The notes beneath the pieces are model-generated. The model saw only the letters and a list, made by a program, of their open reading frames with translations, did no database searches and had not been told where the DNA came from. Below are positions 40,148 to 48,684 of a stretch of DNA of 64,000 bases, piece after piece. This DNA is from DSCS01 sp035391585 (GTDB lineage: Bacteria > Macinerneyibacteriota > Macinerneyibacteria > Macinerneyibacteriales > DSCS01), in the NCBI GenBank assembly GCA_964574875.1, contig CAZNOX010000003.1, positions 1-64,000 of the forward strand. Direction: 5' to 3'. Every line of letters begins with the position of its first letter. Position 1 is the first letter of the stretch. The position numbers and the translations under genes were made by a program.

Positions 40148-41659
40148 ATGAAGAGGCTGGTTCTGTTTCACTATCACTTTCTGCCCGGAGGAGTGACCTC
40201 GGTGGTCAGAGATATCATCGGGGCGGTGAGTGAAGCCGGGAATATCGAAGAGGTCGTCCTTTGCTGTGATGCAGCTATGGGGGTCACGGGACTGCCCCCG
40301 GATCCGGCCCCCCTCCCCATCCGGGTCTATGATCTCCCCGAGATGGGATACCGGCAGCGGGAGTCCTATGACCGGTCCCGTTTTCAGCATGAACGGCGAG
40401 CCATCCTCGGGGCCATGACTGACCTGGAAGGCCCGGAGACTCTCTTCTGGGTCCATAACCACCACCTTGGAAAGAATCCGGCTTTGACGGCCGCCCTTTC
40501 AGATTATGCCCGTAAAGGCGGATCTCCTCTGCTGCTCCATATTCACGATTTCCCCGAGTGCGGCCGCTGGGACAATTATCTCTTTCTGAAGGAGTATGCT
40601 GAAGAGTGGTATCCCCGGGGAGAGAGGGTCTGGTACGGGGTCATCAACCGACGGGATTACAGGATCCTTTCAGAGAGCGGAGTCCCGGAGGGGCGTCTTT
40701 TCTATCTTCCCGACTGCGCTCCCCTGGACAGCGGGGAGGAGAGGAGTGAGGCCTCACGGAGAAGGGCCCGCAAATCGGTGATGGAGTGCTGTATCAGGAG
40801 CGGATTCTCTTTTGATGAAAAAGCCCCGCTGCTGGTCTATCCTGTCCGGACCATCAGAAGAAAAAATCTCATCGAGGCTTTTCTTATCGCCTCCATGGCC
40901 GGGTGCAACCTTGTCGTGACTCTTCCGGCCAACTCGGCACCGGAACGGCCTTATGAAAGCGTGGTCGCGGGACTGTCCCGGGAGCCCTTTTACCGAGGCG
41001 CATGGGCACTTTCCCGCTCCTGCCCCGGTTCGTTTCCGGACGTGATGAGGGCCGCTGACCTCATCCTCTCTTCGTCAGTCATGGAGGGGTTCGGTCTTTT
41101 CTTCCTGGAAACCAAGAGCCGGGGAACCAATTTTGTCGCCCGGTCTCTGGAGGTCATGGATGATTTCAAGGGGCTTGACCGGGAAGGAGTCTATGATATC
41201 CTTCCTGTCCCGGAAGCGTATGCCCACAGAGAAGAGATGAAGGAGCGTTACGTGAAACGTATCGCGCGGCTCCCTCTTGGAAAAGACCATGTGCAGCATC
41301 TCACAGAAAGGACACTCGCCGTCCTGTCGCAAGGCCCCCTGGACTTCGCCTTCCTTGATGTTCCCCGGCAAGCTGCTATTCTTAAAGAGAGGGGAGCGAG
41401 GGAAGCGTTTACGAAAACGGGGAAACGTCTTGTGGATAAGATCTTCACCATGGCGGGGACCTTCCGTGACCAGGGGATCGACCCGGCCCCTTTTTGCACT
41501 GACGCCTGCAAAAAGAGACTCATGAGCCTTCTGGAGGACGTCACCAGGCACGAGACACAGGCAGAGTCCTGGACGGTGGATCAGGATACGGTGCTTGACC
41601 GTTTTTTGAAACCCGAGATGATCAGGCTGCTTTTCGATTATAAAGGAGAGGAGACATGA
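40148..41659 (+). CDS. GT4-like glycosyltransferase
   Basis: A 503-residue protein with the two-Rossmann GT-B layout. The N-terminal HYHFLPGGVTSVVRDII resembles GT4 acceptor domains, and EGFGLFFLE (about 320) is the E-x7-E donor-site motif of GT4. The last ~100 residues are helical and longer than usual. A glycosyltransferase linked to gpgS could extend the glucosylglycerate; donor and acceptor are unknown. GATGAAGAGGC context; 10 bases after gpgS. It overlaps the next gene by 4 bases. Confidence 0.68.
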   Translation: MKRLVLFHYHFLPGGVTSVVRDIIGAVSEAGNIEEVVLCCDAAMGVTGLPPDPAPLPIRVYDLPEMGYRQRESYDRSRFQHERRAILGAMTDLEGPETLFWVHNHHLGKNPALTAALSDYARKGGSPLLLHIHDFPECGRWDNYLFLKEYAEEWYPRGERVWYGVINRRDYRILSESGVPEGRLFYLPDCAPLDSGEERSEASRRRARKSVMECCIRSGFSFDEKAPLLVYPVRTIRRKNLIEAFLIASMAGCNLVVTLPANSAPERPYESVVAGLSREPFYRGAWALSRSCPGSFPDVMRAADLILSSSVMEGFGLFFLETKSRGTNFVARSLEVMDDFKGLDREGVYDILPVPEAYAHREEMKERYVKRIARLPLGKDHVQHLTERTLAVLSQGPLDFAFLDVPRQAAILKERGAREAFTKTGKRLVDKIFTMAGTFRDQGIDPAPFCTDACKKRLMSLLEDVTRHETQAESWTVDQDTVLDRFLKPEMIRLLFDYKGEET

Positions 41660-42921
41660 AAAAACGGATCGGATTTGTAGGGACGCGGTTTTCGGGACTG
41701 GACGGAGTCTCCCTGGAAGCGGACAAGTGGAGCCGGGTCCTTGAGGAGATGGGTCATGAGATCTTCTGGTTCGGAGGTGAACTGGACAAAGACGAAGAGC
41801 GCAGTTATATCTGTCCCGAGGCTCATTTCCAGTCCCTTGACATCGAGGACATCAACGGCTCTATTTCCAATACTTATCAGCGGAGTCCTCATACCACAGA
41901 CAAGATCCATGAGATGAAAAAGGCTATCAAAGAGCAGCTCTATGAGTTTATGGCTCGTTTCCATCCGGACCTGATCATCGCAGAGAACTGTCTCAGCATT
42001 CCCATGAACATCCCCCTGGGGATGGCTCTCACAGAGATGATCGCCGAGACCGCTCTCCCTGTGATCGGGCATCACCACGATTTTTTCTGGGAACGGGACC
42101 GCTATCTCCATAATGCGGCGGGGGACTTCCTTGCCATGGCTTTTCCCCCTGACCTTCCCACAGTGAAACATGTGGTGATCAACACCATTGCTCAAAAAGA
42201 GCTGGCGGCCCGCAAGGGGATCTCTTCGGTGGTCATCCCCAATGTCCTGGATTTCTCAAAAGAGATGCCCCTGAACGGGGCCGGGCGTGACGCATTCCGC
42301 AAGGATTTCGGGTTTCAGGATGATGACATCATCTTTTTGCAACCGACGAGGATCGTCGCGCGAAAAGGGATAGAGCATGCCGTGGAGCTGGTGAGACGGC
42401 TGAAGGATCCCCGCATAAAGCTGGTCATCACCCACTCATCGTCGGATGAGGGGCTTGACTACTACAACAGGATCATCGACTTTGCGAAAAACCAGGGGAT
42501 CACCATCTATTTCATCAACAATAAACTCCATGATCCGAATCAGTACAGGCAGGGGTGGGAGCGGATCTACACCATCTGGGATGTCTATCCCTATGCTGAC
42601 TTTATCACCTATCCCTCGTCATTCGAAGGCTTCGGGAATGCCTTTCTGGAAGCCATCTATTTTAAGAAACCCATCCTGGTCAACCGCTACTCCATCTTTA
42701 TCGCCGACATCGAGCCGAAGGGATTCAGGACAGTGGCCATGGACGGGTTCATCTCCGATGAAGTCGTCTCTCATGTCAAAAAAGTCATGGATGAGGAGGA
42801 GTACAGGGGGATGATGGCCGACGTCAACTTCCGCCTGGGCAAAGCCCATTTCTCTTTTGATATCCTGAGACGGGACCTCAAATCGATCCTTGCCTCGTTT
42901 TTCGGAGTCAACGGTGTGTAA
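41656..42921 (+). CDS. GT4-family glycosyltransferase (candidate MggA-like)
   Basis: A 421-residue GT-B enzyme. KRIGFVGTRFSGLDGVSLEADKW is the N-terminal glycine-rich segment, GHHHDFFWERDRY lines the acceptor cleft, and SSFEGFGNAFLEAIYFKKP contains E-x7-E near residue 320. In Petrotoga a GT4-type enzyme adds mannose to glucosyl-3-phosphoglycerate; length and position here fit such a role, but the identity is inference from context. Its start overlaps the previous gene by 4 bases. Confidence 0.72.
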   Translation: MKKRIGFVGTRFSGLDGVSLEADKWSRVLEEMGHEIFWFGGELDKDEERSYICPEAHFQSLDIEDINGSISNTYQRSPHTTDKIHEMKKAIKEQLYEFMARFHPDLIIAENCLSIPMNIPLGMALTEMIAETALPVIGHHHDFFWERDRYLHNAAGDFLAMAFPPDLPTVKHVVINTIAQKELAARKGISSVVIPNVLDFSKEMPLNGAGRDAFRKDFGFQDDDIIFLQPTRIVARKGIEHAVELVRRLKDPRIKLVITHSSSDEGLDYYNRIIDFAKNQGITIYFINNKLHDPNQYRQGWERIYTIWDVYPYADFITYPSSFEGFGNAFLEAIYFKKPILVNRYSIFIADIEPKGFRTVAMDGFISDEVVSHVKKVMDEEEYRGMMADVNFRLGKAHFSFDILRRDLKSILASFFGVNGV

Positions 42922-43645
42922 AGCGCTGATCTGGGATGTCTACGGGACACTTCTTTTGACCCCGGGAGGAGGGATTCCTCCTGAAGCGGACAAGAACACC
43001 TCTTTGCAGCGGGGTTTTGCCGTTCTGGGCGGGCTTATCGGGTTTTCTTCGCGCGAAGAGAATATCGCGTCTTATTTTCAGCTGATTTCAGAACAGCATG
43101 CCGAACAACGCCGTGAAAAAGGGATCCGCTATCCCGAGATCGATATCATCAGGCTCTGGAAAGATTTTTTCATGCGGGATTATGCCCTTGACGTTCCTCT
43201 TCCCCTGATTAAAAAAGGAGCGCTGCTCTTCGAAGAGACCGTCAATCCTGTGATCCCCGTGGCTGGAATGGGAACCCTTCTCCGCGATCTTCACCGCAAC
43301 GGGGTCCTTATGGGGCTGGGGTCCAATTCGCAGTTTTATACCCTTCACTTTCTTGAACGGGAGTACCCCGGAATCTTCCCGGAGCTCTTTCACCCGCGGC
43401 TCCAGGCCCTCTCTTATGAGATCGGGGCGGGGAAGCCGGACCCCCTCTTTTATGAGGTGCTCACGGGCTGTCTGAGACATGAGGGGCTTGCTCCCGAAGA
43501 GTGCCTTTTCGTGGGAAACGATCCCGTGAACGATGTGGAGCTGCCCCGGAGCTACGGCCTCAAGGCTCTCCTCTTTACTCCGGGAGGGGACGGACAGGGT
43601 GCCAGGACCACGCAGCAGCTTGCCCGGAGCCTCCGCGGGATTTGA
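42914..43645 (+). CDS. HAD-superfamily hydrolase
   Basis: About 243 residues. I prefer the GTG at 42914, with GGAG six bases upstream, over an ATG at 42890 further inside the previous gene. Motif I is DVYGTLL, motif II GLGSNSQ-type (the S/N pair), motif III/IV GKPDPLFYEVL and VGNDPVNDVE. Motif I has Tyr where phosphatases carry the second Asp, which is seen in haloacid dehalogenases and many unassigned HAD proteins. It is the last gene of the cluster and would be the phosphatase of the pathway if it acts on phosphate esters. Confidence 0.78.
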   Translation: MCKALIWDVYGTLLLTPGGGIPPEADKNTSLQRGFAVLGGLIGFSSREENIASYFQLISEQHAEQRREKGIRYPEIDIIRLWKDFFMRDYALDVPLPLIKKGALLFEETVNPVIPVAGMGTLLRDLHRNGVLMGLGSNSQFYTLHFLEREYPGIFPELFHPRLQALSYEIGAGKPDPLFYEVLTGCLRHEGLAPEECLFVGNDPVNDVELPRSYGLKALLFTPGGDGQGARTTQQLARSLRGI

Positions 43646-43664
43646 ATCTTCCCCCATTTTTCTC

Positions 43665-43692
43665 TTGAATTCTCTGCGGGTTTGATTATACT
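43665..43692 (+). promoter_or_regulatory. Promoter of tRNA-Leu
   Basis: TTGAAT (43665-43670) and TATACT (43687-43692) are 16 bases apart, 16 bases before the tRNA 5' end. Confidence 0.65.
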
Positions 43693-43707
43693 CTGTCTGG
43701 TCCCGTA

Positions 43708-43792
43708 GCCCGGGTGGCGGAATTGGTAGACGCGCTAGATTCAGGATCTAGTGGGCAATACGCCTGTAGGGGTTCGAATCCCCTCCCGGGCA
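43708..43792 (+). tRNA. tRNA-Leu (CAG)
   Basis: An 85-base class II tRNA. Acceptor GCCCGGG pairs with CCCGGGC (43785-43791), discriminator A at 43792; the anticodon stem CTAGA/TCTAG flanks the loop TTCAGGA with anticodon CAG at 43742-43744; the T arm contains GGTTCGAATCC. A long variable arm is present as expected for Leu. CCA is not encoded. It is followed directly by a run of T residues that could end transcription. Confidence 0.97.
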
Positions 43793-43825
43793 TTTTTTTT
43801 ATCTTTGACAAAGGGAGGACCGGTC

Positions 43826-45037
43826 ATGTTCGCATCTCAATCAAAACGGGGACAGACGTTCAGCGATATCATTTTCATCAACAATGCCCAGGCCAGGGAG
43901 AGGATCCGTACAGCGGGCCCCGGAGCCGTCATCAACGGAACCATCGGAGCCCTTCTGGACGACACGGGTGAGATCGTCACGTTTCAGGCGGTGGATGAGG
44001 TCCACCGTGACCTGGATGTCCGGAGTCAGTCCCCCTATGCTCCCATGGGCGGATATCCCGCTTTCCTGGACGCTGCTGAAGCCTATTGCTTCGGAGAGAA
44101 CCGTCCCGGCCTTCCCCTCCGGGGGGTCGCCGTTTCAGGAGGGCTGGCGGGGATTCACCATGCCATCCTCAACTACACCGACCCGGGAGATTTCATACTC
44201 ACTTCTGATTGGTACTGGGGCCCCTACCAGGCCATAGCCGATGAGACGGGGCGAAAACTCAAGACGTTCCCGCTCCTTGCTTCAGGGGGGCCTGATTGGG
44301 CCCGCCTGGAAGAGACCATGAAAGAGCTGGCCTGTGAACAGCACAATATCTTTCTTCTCATGAACACGCCCGCCCATAACCCCACGGGCTACTCACTCAG
44401 TGATGACGAATTCGCTCATCTCCTGTCTCTCTGCAACAACCTGGAGCATCCCGTGGTCCTCTTCCTTGATGTGGCCTATATCGAGTATGCCGCCCCCGGA
44501 AGAAAAGAGGTCTTCAAGCTTCTGGACCGGTTGAACGATAAAGTCCTCACACTGGTGGACTACAGCATCTCCAAGGGATTTGCAAAATACGGTTTACGCA
44601 CCGCGGCTCTTTTTGCCCTTCACCGCGATGATACTGTCCTTGATGAATTCGTCCAGATCATGCTTCTTTCCAACCGGGGGACATACGGCAGTGTCTCCTC
44701 CACCGGGCAGCTTCTCCTGGCGGGCCTGCATGGGGAGAGAGCACGTTCAGACCGGTACAGGGAGGAGCTCCGGCAGTGGAGCGGCACCCTTTCGCAAAGG
44801 GCCGGAGTATTTTTTGAGACCCTTCATCCGGGCCTGGCCATGCCCTATTGCGACGGCTTTTTCGCAGCCGTTGCCAGCAGGGACCCCCGTCAGGTGTGTG
44901 AAAAACTGAAAGACAAGGATATCTTCCTGGTTCCCCTGTCCAGGGGGATCCGGGTCGCTCTCTGTTCCCTCTCGTGTGAACAGAGCCGCCGGGTGGCGGA
45001 AGCTCTCAATACCCTGGCGGACAACGAGTGTCTTTAG
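43826..45037 (+). CDS. Class I/II aminotransferase (aromatic-type)
   Basis: A PLP-dependent aminotransferase of 403 residues from the ATG at 43826, which has GGGAGGACC upstream. Visible motifs: AVSGGLAGIHHAILN, NTPAHNPTGYSLSD (substrate and PLP contacts; N-P-T-G), LDVAYIEYA and the PLP lysine in DYSISKGFAKYGLR. It resembles aromatic or multi-substrate aminotransferases of group I; the substrate is not clear from the sequence. The next gene starts one base after its stop codon. Confidence 0.83.
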   Translation: MFASQSKRGQTFSDIIFINNAQARERIRTAGPGAVINGTIGALLDDTGEIVTFQAVDEVHRDLDVRSQSPYAPMGGYPAFLDAAEAYCFGENRPGLPLRGVAVSGGLAGIHHAILNYTDPGDFILTSDWYWGPYQAIADETGRKLKTFPLLASGGPDWARLEETMKELACEQHNIFLLMNTPAHNPTGYSLSDDEFAHLLSLCNNLEHPVVLFLDVAYIEYAAPGRKEVFKLLDRLNDKVLTLVDYSISKGFAKYGLRTAALFALHRDDTVLDEFVQIMLLSNRGTYGSVSSTGQLLLAGLHGERARSDRYREELRQWSGTLSQRAGVFFETLHPGLAMPYCDGFFAAVASRDPRQVCEKLKDKDIFLVPLSRGIRVALCSLSCEQSRRVAEALNTLADNECL

Positions 45038-45038
45038 A

Positions 45039-46787
45039 ATGATTTCAGAGAAAGTTTGCCGTATCATCCGGCAGGCTCCCCGCCTTCCGGGGGTCTATCT
45101 TTTTAAAAACGCCCACGGAGCGGTCCTCTACGTGGGAAAAGCCAAGAACCTCAATAACAGGCTCCGTTCCTACCTTAACGAAAAGGGGCTGGATTACCGC
45201 AAACGTGTGATGATGCATCATGTGGATGACGTGGAATATATTGTGGTGGCATCAGAATCAGACGCTTTTGTCCTGGAAAACAACCTCATCAAGGAGAACC
45301 AGCCCCACTATAATGTGGACCTGAAAGACGGGAAGACCTATCCTTATATCAAAGTGACCCGGGAACCCTTTCCGCTGATCACAACCACGCGCACACTCAG
45401 GAAAGACGGTTCACGGTATTTCGGGCCCTATACCTCCATCACCTCGGTCAAATCACTCCTGTCACGCCTGAGAGCGGTTTTCCCCTATCGTCACTGCAGG
45501 ACAATCCCAAAGCATGTCTGCCTTCAGTACCATCTGGGACGATGCGGAGGCCCCTGCGAAGAGAGAGTCACCCGGGAGGAGTATCAGAAAAATATCACCT
45601 CCATCGTGGAGATCCTCAAGGGGAAGGGGAAAGACCTGTTCAACCGGATCGAAAGGGAGATGAGGGATCATGCCCTCCGCCTGGAGTTTGAAAAAGCAGC
45701 CCAGTGCCGGGAACAGCTCACTGGACTCAAGCAGCTCCTCTTTATGCCCGATATGGAGACAGCAGACGGGAAGAACTACGATGCCATGGCGCTCTCATCT
45801 GTGGGGTCGCTCTCTGCAGTCTACCTCCTCTCCGTGAGAAACGGGAAGGTGGTGGAGCAGACGGGAGAAGTCTTTGAAAGCCAGGACGCTCCCGGCCCTC
45901 TCTTCGCCGCGTTCATCCGGCTTCATTACGGAGCCCAGCCGTCCATCCCGCCCCGGATCATTGTCAATGACCTTTTCGAGGGGATCCCTGAGATAGAAGA
46001 CGAGTTCACCGGACGGGAGGAGACGGCTGTCCGGATAAGACAGCCCTCCGGCGAGGAGGAGTCCCGCATGGTCGCCCGGTGTGAAGAGAACGCCCGCTTT
46101 CTTCTGAGGAAACATTTTCTCATGGATCCGGGCACATATTTCGATGATCTTGAAGAGCTTCTTCAGATCGGGCCCATCAACAGCCTGGATGCCTTCGATA
46201 TCTCCAATTACGGGGGAGAACAGTTTACCGGCGGATGCATACGGCTCACCAGGACAGGATTCGAGAAATCTCTCTACAGGTCATTTTCCCTTCAGGGAGA
46301 ACACCCTGACGACTTCCGCATGATCGGGGAGATCGTGGAACGGCGTTACAAAAAAGGGGCTCTGCCCGATCTTGTCCTCATCGACGGAGGGGCTCTCCAG
46401 GTCCGTTTTGCGGCCCAGGCCCTGGCCCGCGCAGGAGTCTCTCTTCCAGTGGTGGGCCTGGCCAAAGCCGAAGAGCGCATCATCGGCGAGGATGGGGCTG
46501 CCCTCCGTGCAGAGGGCCATGATAAAGCCCGGCTTCTCCTGATGAAGGCCAGGGATGAGGTCCACCGGTTTACCATCAGCTACAACCGGAGAAAAAAGCG
46601 CACCAAAAGCCTGAGCAATCCCCTGACAGAGGTCCCCGGGCTGGGAAAGAGCAAAGCCGGCCTGGTCATGGACTTCTTCGGAAACCTTGACGGTGTGCGC
46701 AGAGCGGAAATATCCGACCTGGCGAAGGTTCCCGGGATCGGTCCCGTTCTGGCGAAAAAAATAAAAAAATACCTAAAAAACGTTTGA
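45039..46787 (+). CDS. uvrC: UvrC excinuclease subunit
   Basis: Nuclease subunit of nucleotide excision repair. From the ATG at 45039 it has 582 residues. The GIY-YIG domain is in the first 90 residues (PGVYLFKNAHGAVLYVGKAKNL, with R and E downstream), the UVR helical pair around 190-225, the RNase H-like nuclease with FDISNYGGEQFTGGCI and VLIDGGALQV (Asp residues), and two helix-hairpin-helix motifs at the end (VPGLGKSKAG, VPGIGPVLAKKI). A slightly divergent GGEQFTGG replaces the usual QGE block. The start is one base after the preceding stop. Confidence 0.95.
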   Translation: MISEKVCRIIRQAPRLPGVYLFKNAHGAVLYVGKAKNLNNRLRSYLNEKGLDYRKRVMMHHVDDVEYIVVASESDAFVLENNLIKENQPHYNVDLKDGKTYPYIKVTREPFPLITTTRTLRKDGSRYFGPYTSITSVKSLLSRLRAVFPYRHCRTIPKHVCLQYHLGRCGGPCEERVTREEYQKNITSIVEILKGKGKDLFNRIEREMRDHALRLEFEKAAQCREQLTGLKQLLFMPDMETADGKNYDAMALSSVGSLSAVYLLSVRNGKVVEQTGEVFESQDAPGPLFAAFIRLHYGAQPSIPPRIIVNDLFEGIPEIEDEFTGREETAVRIRQPSGEEESRMVARCEENARFLLRKHFLMDPGTYFDDLEELLQIGPINSLDAFDISNYGGEQFTGGCIRLTRTGFEKSLYRSFSLQGEHPDDFRMIGEIVERRYKKGALPDLVLIDGGALQVRFAAQALARAGVSLPVVGLAKAEERIIGEDGAALRAEGHDKARLLLMKARDEVHRFTISYNRRKKRTKSLSNPLTEVPGLGKSKAGLVMDFFGNLDGVRRAEISDLAKVPGIGPVLAKKIKKYLKNV

Positions 46788-46811
46788 AACTCCTCTGATA
46801 TCCGCTATAAT
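46784..46811 (+). promoter_or_regulatory. Promoter of rex
   Basis: TTGAAA (46784-46789) and a perfect TATAAT (46806-46811) are 16 bases apart, overlapping the uvrC stop. A small inverted repeat TCGTG-n8-CACGA (46816-46833) lies at the expected transcription start and could be a site for self-regulation. Confidence 0.55.
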
Positions 46812-46844
46812 ACTATCGTGAACGGGAGCACGAAAGGAGGCGCC

Positions 46845-47513
46845 ATGGAGAAACAGATCCCCAGGCCGACATTGGAGCGGTTCCCCAAATACTACCAGGT
46901 CGCCAGCTCTTTTTTGAATAAATATGAGGAGCCCTACATCTCATCCGTCTATCTGGCCGAATGCCTGAGCATGGACGATTCTCAGGTCAGACGGGACATG
47001 ATGTACCTGGACATCGGAGGGAAGCCCCGTGTGGGATATAATGCTGAAGAGCTCCGCAATACTCTGGCGCATTATCTCGGTTATTTCAATCTCAACGAGG
47101 CCCTGCTGGTGGGAGCAGGCCATCTGGGGACAGCCATAACGGAATACAGAGGGTTTGAAGACTACGGGCTGAAGATCATCGGGCTTTTTGACAATGATGA
47201 GTCCAGAATCGGAGAGAAGATCGGGAAGATCGCGATCCAGCCTGTATCGAGGCTCCGTTCGTTTGTCCCCAAGCACAATATCAGGATCGGGATCATCACC
47301 ACACCGGCTTCGGCAGCCCAGTCTGTGGCAGAACTCCTTGTCTCTTCGGGGATCAAGGCCATCTGGAACTTCGCCCCTGCCCGTCTCCAGGTCCCCCAGG
47401 ATATCTTCGTCCAGGATGAGAACCTGGCTGAGAGTTTCTCTTTCATCTCTCATTTCATGAAACAGTTCGAGCGGAAGAAGACATCCAAAGTCGTCGTCAA
47501 AAAGATTCAATAA
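46845..47513 (+). CDS. rex: Redox-sensing transcriptional repressor Rex
   Basis: A 222-residue Rex: the N-terminal winged helix (residues 1-80, with SSVYLAECLSMDDSQVRRDMMYL as the recognition region) is followed by a Rossmann domain with ALLVGAGHLGTAI (about 85-97) and GLFDNDESRIGEKIG. NADH binding releases Rex from DNA, so it controls fermentation and hydrogen genes. The ATG at 46845 has GAAAGGAGGCGCC upstream. It overlaps the convergent truA by 7 bases. Confidence 0.92.
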   Translation: MEKQIPRPTLERFPKYYQVASSFLNKYEEPYISSVYLAECLSMDDSQVRRDMMYLDIGGKPRVGYNAEELRNTLAHYLGYFNLNEALLVGAGHLGTAITEYRGFEDYGLKIIGLFDNDESRIGEKIGKIAIQPVSRLRSFVPKHNIRIGIITTPASAAQSVAELLVSSGIKAIWNFAPARLQVPQDIFVQDENLAESFSFISHFMKQFERKKTSKVVVKKIQ

Positions 47514-48262
47514 TCATCCGAATAGTAGACCTCTTCAAGGATCAGCCCGTCGGGAGCCAGGGTCTTCCCCACAGAGTGGCGGTCTCCCGTCTCGAAGGCC
47601 CTCACGATATCCTCTTCACTGAGTTTGTCCAGCCCGAGATAGAGAAGCGTTCCCATGATGATCCGGATCATATTGTAAAGAAAACGGTTGCCTTTGATAT
47701 GGAAGGTGAAGACCCCCGGGGCCTGTTCAAGAGAGAAGGAGCGGATATGACAGACAGGAGATTTTTCCGGATCCCGGCTGGCCATATTCCGGAAAGCGGA
47801 GAAATCCTTTTCCCCTGTAAAGAGGGAAAGAGCCTTTTCCATGCGCAGAAAATCAGCCGGGTGGGGAAGCCGGTAGGCGTACCGGTTTTTCAGGGGGTCG
47901 TCGGGATAGATAAAGGAGTAGGAGTAGTGTTTTCCGAATGCCGAAAAGATCGGGTGAAAAGACCGGTCTGAGTAGTCCAGTTCCAGGATCCTGATATCCC
48001 GGGGGAGAAAAGTGTTGGCTCCGCGCAGGACATTCAGCGGGGTGATCTCTTTGTGTGCCCTGAAATGGATGACCTGCCCCCGGGCGTGAACGCCCGAATC
48101 TGTCCTGCTGGCCCCCTGGACCTTGATGCGGTCTGTATCAAAGATCCCGCTGAAGGCCTCTTCCACCATGCCCTGCACGGTGCAGATCCCCCTGCGTTGG
48201 AGCTGCCAGCCTTTATAGGCGGTCCCGTCATAGGCCACTTTACCTCTGTAATAGGTGTACAT
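47507..48262 (-). CDS. truA: tRNA pseudouridine synthase A
   Basis: Makes pseudouridine at positions 38-40 of tRNAs. The 251-residue protein has AYDGTAYKGWQLQRRG (9-24), GASRTDSGVHARGQ with the catalytic Asp (about D54), YRLPHPADFLRMEKAL-type and RNMIRIIMGTLLYLG, all normal for TruA. The ATG is preceded by GGAGGAAACG. It stands alone, convergent with rex, and divergent from the TM1266-like gene. Confidence 0.95.
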   Translation of the reverse strand: MYTYYRGKVAYDGTAYKGWQLQRRGICTVQGMVEEAFSGIFDTDRIKVQGASRTDSGVHARGQVIHFRAHKEITPLNVLRGANTFLPRDIRILELDYSDRSFHPIFSAFGKHYSYSFIYPDDPLKNRYAYRLPHPADFLRMEKALSLFTGEKDFSAFRNMASRDPEKSPVCHIRSFSLEQAPGVFTFHIKGNRFLYNMIRIIMGTLLYLGLDKLSEEDIVRAFETGDRHSVGKTLAPDGLILEEVYYSDDY

Positions 48263-48319
48263 CGTTTCCTCCCGCCCTATGGTACTGCAACTTCTTTTTT
48301 TTGAAAAGCGAAATCATAC

Positions 48320-48348
48320 TTTACACCTTTTGTCTCTATCTGTAAAAT
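48320..48348 (+). promoter_or_regulatory. Promoter of the TM1266-like gene
   Basis: TTTACA (48320-48325) and TAAAAT (48343-48348) are 17 bases apart, with AAAAGGAGG before the ATG at 48378. Confidence 0.5.
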
Positions 48349-48377
48349 AGGATAATGACAAAAGAAAAGGAGGTTTT

Positions 48378-48635
48378 ATGAAACAGATGATGATCATGGG
48401 GTTGCTCCTCACAGACCGCGTGAGCGAAGCCACAAGAGTTCAGGAGATCCTGACAAAATACGGCTGCTCCATTAAGACCCGGCTGGGAATGCACGAAGTC
48501 TCTAAAGACTATTGTGATAAAAAGGGATTTGTCATTCTCGAGCTTGTGGGTGATAAAAAGGAGTGGGACGCCCTGGAAAAAGACCTTTGCCAGGTTCAGG
48601 GGGTCCAGGTCAAGACCATGCTTTTCGAGTATTGA
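48378..48635 (+). CDS. TM1266-like protein (iron-only hydrogenase system putative regulator)
   Basis: An 85-residue ACT-like protein. It resembles the TM1266 family, which is found next to [FeFe]-hydrogenase maturation genes in many anaerobes and is called a putative regulator from context. Features are the opening MGLLLTDRVSEATRVQEILTKYGCSIKTRLGMH and the C-terminal VQGVQVKTMLFEY strand. No hydrogenase or hyd maturation gene is in the window, so its partners must be elsewhere. It has its own promoter and a strong terminator. Confidence 0.78.
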   Translation: MKQMMIMGLLLTDRVSEATRVQEILTKYGCSIKTRLGMHEVSKDYCDKKGFVILELVGDKKEWDALEKDLCQVQGVQVKTMLFEY

Positions 48636-48637
48636 CA

Positions 48638-48680
48638 GAAGGGGGCTTTTGCCCCCTTCTTCCCGTTTTCTCTTTTGTTT
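48638..48680 (+). terminator. Intrinsic terminator of the TM1266-like gene
   Basis: GAAGGGGGC pairs with GCCCCCTTC around a TTTT loop (48638-48659), followed by TTCCCGTTTTCTCTTTTG, three bases after the stop codon. It also lies at the end of the convergent YugP-like gene. Confidence 0.8.
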
Positions 48681-48684
48681 CCCT

